Of a stretch of 37,638 nucleotides of DNA, positions 33,011 to 37,638 are shown piece after piece. The stretch is from Xanthoparmelia taractica (taxonomy: Eukaryota; Ascomycota; Lecanoromycetes; Lecanorales; Parmeliaceae). Location: positions 1 through 37,638 of the forward strand of contig JANQBS010000339.1 in assembly GCA_033085395.1 (NCBI GenBank), given 5' to 3'. The position numbers and the translations under genes were made by a program. The notes under the pieces are model-generated. The model did not search any database. It was not told the origin of the DNA and saw only the letters and a list, made by a program, of their open reading frames with translations. The stretch's first letter is position 1. Every line of letters starts with the position of its first letter.

Positions 33011-35683
33011 CTACTCAGAACCGGCTTGTCTTGACAGAGCGCCTGTATCCACAGCGTCAACCTTAAACGTGAAGCTCCTGCCTTCTTGCACCTTCTTTGC
33101 CTTTCGCATCCCCTTGGGAGCATTGCTCGATTTGGTGTAAGGATTGATTTCCGTGCCAGCTATCATCCGATTGCTGTCTCTTTGGGCATGTAATACTGAT
33201 GGAGCACTTGCATAATCGAAGGGTTCTACGTCTCTAGGCCTCTGAATCTTGACATCCTCGTTCCCTCGAAGTCTCTCCTTCTTCAACCGCTTACACTCGG
33301 GTCTCCGAGCGCGCTTTTCCTCTTTCGTTTCGCTTGACACACTATGGTCCTGGTCTTGTTGCTCCTGATATTCGACGGTGAGAGGGTTGTCAAACTTGTC
33401 AGAGTGTTCTTGGGCGTGATCTGCGGCGTTGCTCTCTGCTCTGGGAAACACTGCATTCGGAGGATTGTACGAATCAGTGGCCTTGCGTTTACGGTGACCC
33501 CCAGCTTCTTTGGCAATAATTACATCATCTGCTTTAGGTTTCCTGTCCTTCGTGTATCGATGCTCAGCGCAGGCGCCAGGATTGGTCTGAGGCTGCTTAT
33601 TAGCGTTTGGATCGGTTGCCTTTGTATCTTTGTATATCTCCGCACTGAGTCGTGGCATCGGCAAAGCTAGACGCAAATTTTCCCTTGGCATCTGGGCGAT
33701 TGCTCCTTGATCCATACTATCTGGAACTGTAGAGCCCCAGAAACGAGAATCTCTAGTCTGAGCTGGCACCCTACTCGAATAACGTTGTAGCAGAGGCGGG
33801 ACCGCCATCTTTGCAATGGCAAGTGCTGGTACTACTCGCTCAGATCCTTGAACTTTTGAGAAGCGGGCAGCGGTCGTAGGCTGCCGTGAATGCATGATCT
33901 CTTTCAGCTCGGGCCCGTTGAGGCTCATCATTCTCGCCTTTTGTATAATGGCAAGTATTTCTGACTTGCGGTTTTTAATGATCTTAGATATAGGGTGAGA
34001 AGAACGAAGCAGAGATGGCATGTCCACAGGCATCTCTCTGGCAAGATTGTAAAGAACATGTTTTGGCATAATGACGTGAACACTCTCATCTTGCTCTCTG
34101 GCAGTGTTGTCTCGCCATTGGTGTACCGCTCTAAATACAGCGAATTGCTCCCTACTGAAAAGTGCCGGCGTACGACAGAGCATATTGTACCAACCCATTG
34201 GTCCTGATCCGTGTTGTATGTCATAGAACGGACGCTCATAACGCTGAAGCGCCTCTTCTTTCGAGCGGTCCATAACAAGCTCAATAAGGTCACCACCTCC
34301 CCGGTTGGTGTCCGACTTATCGATGAGCTCATTGCGCATGTTATCGTAGATGTACAGTAGAAAGTGGGTGTCAGAGCGAGCATAATTAAACATCTCTTTC
34401 GGAATTGGTCTGCCCTACAAAGTCAGTATGAGGTGGCTGAATATTGGTTGGTTGGTTTTCATTCGAACCGTATACGCCAATCTGCCATCTGATATTGTTT
34501 TGCTGCATCAAAATTGGCGAATCGTTTCAGTGAATAAGCTAGCCCATGTTTTGGGTACCCCAACAGTCGTGACGCATGAAAGGTGTCGAATAAGCTCACT
34601 ACGTACAACCCAAAGTCTCGTTGAAGCCAGATCATGTCCATTGAGGAACCGTGAAAAACCTGCTGGCGTCAGTGAAGATAGTAGGCCAGCCCTGCAGGTT
34701 CACCTTGAGTATCTTCGGGTCTGTGAAGACTTCGTTGAGCACTTGAAGCTTCTCCCGCCATGGTTTCAAGGTATCAATGACCCAGTCTTTATGCCTTGTG
34801 CTGATTTGCATTAACGATACTAAACCGATATAGGAATGTTCATCATGGTGCTCTAGGTCAACAGCAATCTCCTTTGCCAATTTAAGTTCGTTCAACATCA
34901 AAAGCAAAGTCTCGGGTGTATCGACCAACGTGGCTTCAGATAATTCGTACGGCAAAAAAGAAATTGGGTCCGCCTTCACGCGCGTGGTCGCAGGATACTG
35001 AGAGGTCATAATCTCGGTTTCATATGGGTTGTTGTACCTAAGTTGCGTATCAGTAGTCCCTTTGAAGTCTTTGCAGCATCTTTCGAATACGATTAGACTT
35101 GCTAGACATACTGCTTGAATCCATGCTCAGCGGTGACAAGCTTGAGACTTTCGGCCAATGCGACAATGGCATTAGGCTTCGTGCGTAACAGTGGTTTGAA
35201 TGGAGTTGTCTCATCGTTGGTAGGGACATGATCGAATAACAGCTGAGGTTTTGCAATGTTTTGTGTACGATGGGCTTTGCCGGGATTTTGCTTCATAGAA
35301 GCAGTTGCAGCTTCCTTTATCTGTTCTTCTGGCGTTGCAGTCGATTTTCTGATGACTCCAGAGTACTCATCAAGACAAGCGTCAGCTTTCTCAAGAAGAT
35401 TATCGACGACATCTACAATGGCCTTCCATTTGTCTTCAACGGAGTCCCTATTGATAATTTGAAGGTCGGTAACCACGTTCTCCGAGGCTGCAGACCTTGT
35501 CAGTCTTCGGGCAAGGCCGAGGAGTCGTGCATTCTGTCGCTCAAGCAGATGTACGACTGAGGGATTGGAGGAACGTTGGAACGCGAGATCTTCATTTGAT
35601 ATTTGACCAGCCGTCCGAGTTGCGTTAATCAAAGCCAAAGAGATGGAGTGCTTCAAGTCTTTGAATGTAGCATCTAAGGCCAT
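33011..35683 (-). CDS. RRP6: Exosome 3'-5' exoribonuclease Rrp6
   Basis: Minus-strand exons: 35683-35112, 35037-34704, 34659-34469, 34409-33011; 831 aa. The introns are 74, 44 and 59 nt. The third intron ends at GGGCAG (not the earlier TAG) to keep the frame into RPIPKEMFNYARSD. The PMC2NT domain (~15-105) binds the Rrp47 partner. The DEDDy nuclease (~215-400) has D251/E253 in VDLEHHDEHSY, then VFHGSSMDMIWLQRDFGLYV, and Y375/D379 in YARSDTHFLLYIYD. The HRDC domain lies at ~450-525 (REQFAVFRAVHQWRD, PKHVLYNLAREMP). The long basic C-terminal tail is nuclear-localisation-like (KRARRPECKRLKKERL). Rrp6 is the nuclear exosome subunit that trims rRNA, snoRNA and aberrant transcripts. Confidence 0.96.
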
Positions 35684-35996
35684 GACCTTATGTTCTAGGC
35701 AGATACGGGCACTTTGAGTGGTTTGTAAATTGATATCATCTTAGCAGAGACTTGCACCGATCGGGCTTCGGACCGATCCGTGCCGAACCCCGGATGCTAG
35801 AATAGAGTACGTCGATGCGCTGTCTAAGTAGTATAAAATAAGTTTTGCTAGGGTTTGGCCCTTTTTGGTTCCTTATTCGTGCGGCTATACTCTCTATTAT
35901 ATAAGCTTTTATATAACTTCTACTATCTCTTTTTATATAACGATTAATAAAAAGATTTTAAAATTTTTAGAAAATTAAAAAGAATTAATCTTAAAG
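35684..35996 (-). promoter_or_regulatory. Upstream region of RRP6 and boundary to the RIP block
   Basis: About 180 bases of unique sequence precede the AT-rich block that begins near 35870. The available promoter is therefore short. No specific element is identified. Confidence 0.35.
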
Positions 35997-36440
35997 TGTT
36001 ATAGCTATAGTATCTAAGAAAGTCTTTCGTAGACGCCTTTCTCAGCTAGGAAAAGAAATAAGGGAAGCTACGCCTGTACTAGTACTAGTATAGCTAGGCG
36101 TAAGTACTTATTCTTCGCTCTCTTCTATATTTTCTAATTAATTTTCTTCTATCTAATTTTTTAACTAGTACTTATACTTATTATTTAATAGTAACGTCTT
36201 TATATCTAGCTATTATTATATATACTATTATTATAATATTAGATATAGTACTAGTTCTATTAGAACTACAATTAGATTAAGTTAAAAATAATATATAACG
36301 AATAAATTAAGTCTAAGAAGAAACTATCTAGAAAGAAAGAAATATCTATAAGAAACGCCCAGGCACATAGAGGCTAGTCCCGATTGAGAAGATAAGCCGA
36401 CTTCATGTTATAGGTCTATATAGTCGTCACACTCGTAACA
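35997..36440 (-). repeat. LTR (444 bp) of a minus-strand retrotransposon
   Basis: The ends are TGTTATAG (35997) and TCGTAACA (36440), so inverted TGTTA/TAACA. On the minus strand, the bases immediately before the LTR read GAGGAGGAAAAAAA, a classic polypurine tract. This is therefore the 3' LTR of an element whose interior lies at 36441 and beyond. The flanking 5-mers differ, as expected for one LTR of a longer element. A diverged relative lies at about 3770-3960. Confidence 0.7.
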
Positions 36441-37520
36441 TTTTTTTCCTCCTCAAATAGCGATATCTTAGCGCTATAGAAGAATAGTATTCACATAAAG
36501 AAACTATTTAAAACGCCTAGAAGAAACGCATGCGGCATGCTGGTATAGGGACTAGATATAAGGCGTCTCGATTCGACCGAAGCTTAATCGAGTCGAGATG
36601 CGCGAATAGATTCAAATAATAAGTAAAAATTAATCGAAGTCTGGTTTTCTATTGGGCCTAGCGCGATTCATTAAAATATCGTCTATAAAATTTATTCATT
36701 ACTTTCTTAGAGTCTTCGAACTCGTCTTAATTCGCATAGTATTAGTTATTATCTCTATTCAAATTAATTTATTTAACTTTATATTAAAATCGTCTATAAT
36801 AACGTCTAAAGTTTAATATATTATTCACGTTCTATAACTCTTTCTCGTTGATTATTATAGATCTAAGAGAATCGTACTTCTATTCTAATAAAGAATTTAC
36901 GATCGTAAATCTAAGCACCTAAAAATTAAAGATTAAATAAATTCTTATATTATAAGAGAGTTCTAAACGATATAAGATATTTACTCGCTTAAGAACTCTA
37001 TATAAATTAAATTATTTATCTTTGAGATTCTTATAGAGGCGTTCGATTCTAATATTTTTAAACGATAGTTAGACTTAATCTCTTATATTGTAAATAATCT
37101 TCTTACGATATTTATTCGTCTATATCTTCATGACCCTACGTGTTCTCTTTAATTATAATCGTTTAAATTCTAAAATCTTCTTTATTCTAATCGTAATATC
37201 TTCTATTCTCGAGACTTATAGATATTCGCGTATAATCTTATAGAAAGTATAATCTCGATTAAAGAATATATAAGGGTGAAAATCTCGATTGAAATAGAAG
37301 AAGGTGAGAAATATAGCGAATAAGATATTATTATTATTATTACTGGATTTTATTATAAGAATTTATTTAACTTAATTGTCTTATAAGTAGTTATAATAAA
37401 TACGAAGATCTCGATCTAATTATTTATCTCGAGATAATAGACGATAAATAAATTAATCTTAATGCGTAGTCGCTTATAAAGGCTTTTTTAGAGCGTAGAT
37501 ATAAATTATATATCTCTATT
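36441..37520 (-). repeat. RIP-degraded interior of the minus-strand LTR retrotransposon
   Basis: AT-rich and without an open frame. On the minus strand near 36660-36690 the conceptual reading IDDILMN, with stops from C-to-T changes around it, could be a mutated form of the ADILTK motif at the end of Copia RNase H. That is a weak hint toward Copia. The MITE at 37521 is inserted at its right side. Confidence 0.45.
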
Positions 37521-37638
37521 TACGAGTCGGAAAGGTGTGGTATATTTGATAATATGGGACCAGTTTTTCGAATACTATATCGAAAGGTATGGGATATCCC
37601 ATACTCCCATTGGGTTTTTAATAAATATATTACGTGAT
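37521..37638 (+). mobile_element. hAT-type MITE, copy D (cut by window end)
   Basis: It starts TACGAGTCGGAAAGGTGTGG and follows copy C base for base to the window edge apart from a few transitions. The left target duplication would be TCTCTATT (37513-37520); the partner lies outside the window. Confidence 0.88.

Noticed and set aside
35755..35800. Inverted repeat around CCGATCGG as a regulatory hairpin upstream of RRP6
   Set aside because: Short imperfect palindromes, no partner copies in the window and no known factor.
1..37638. CRISPR array, bacterial operon or prophage
   Set aside because: Intron-rich eukaryotic genes throughout; no regularly spaced repeats of CRISPR type.

Overview
The window is nuclear DNA of a filamentous ascomycete (Pezizomycotina). 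Genes are dense, with mostly 45-90 nt GT-AG introns carrying CTAAC/CTGAC-type branch points. The encoded proteins are fungal (Dam1, Whi5/Nrm1-like, Cwh43, WSC sensor, RasGAP with the RasGAP C-terminal domain). The non-genic blocks are very AT-rich and almost lack CpA/TpG, the mark of repeat-induced point mutation (RIP). I cannot name the species.

Layout. 1-6071 is a RIP-degraded repeat block holding three copies of a ~277 bp hAT-type MITE, a mutated LTR and a TIR element. 6777-11124 holds a Whi5/Nrm1-like repressor (+), the HIT protein Hnt1 (+, six exons) and a membrane-anchored Csr1-like Sec14 protein (-). 11340-13140 is a second RIP block with an unmutated solo LTR and a tRNA-like insert. 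13450-35683 is the main gene block: Dam1 (+), mitochondrial aconitase (-), Bud20 (+), Cwh43 (+), a WSC stress sensor (+), phosphatidylserine synthase (+), RasGAP (-) and Rrp6 (-). A 454 bp hAT-like element lies between RasGAP and Rrp6. 35997-37638 is a third RIP block with a minus-strand LTR and a fourth MITE copy.

Most notable feature. The aconitase gene is split by one 1,628 nt intron (16060-17687), while its other introns are 50-228 nt. On the aconitase strand this intron carries a gene for a GIY-YIG nuclease domain joined to two C2H2 zinc fingers. It is bounded by 76 bp tandem repeats near its 5' end and ~35 bp repeats near its 3' end. It sits in a highly conserved aconitase segment and has ordinary spliceosomal signals (GTATGT, CTAAC, AAG). 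This looks like a nuclear homing-endonuclease-type mobile intron. The nuclease frame is broken by two compensating shifts, so this copy is probably decaying.

Gene models were built by hand from conserved protein continuity plus splice signals. In all multi-exon models the exon phases add up to full reading frames. The functions represented are housekeeping: cell-cycle start, kinetochore, TCA cycle, ribosome and RNA processing, phospholipid and GPI-lipid metabolism, cell-wall sensing and Ras signalling. No secondary-metabolite or effector cluster is evident.
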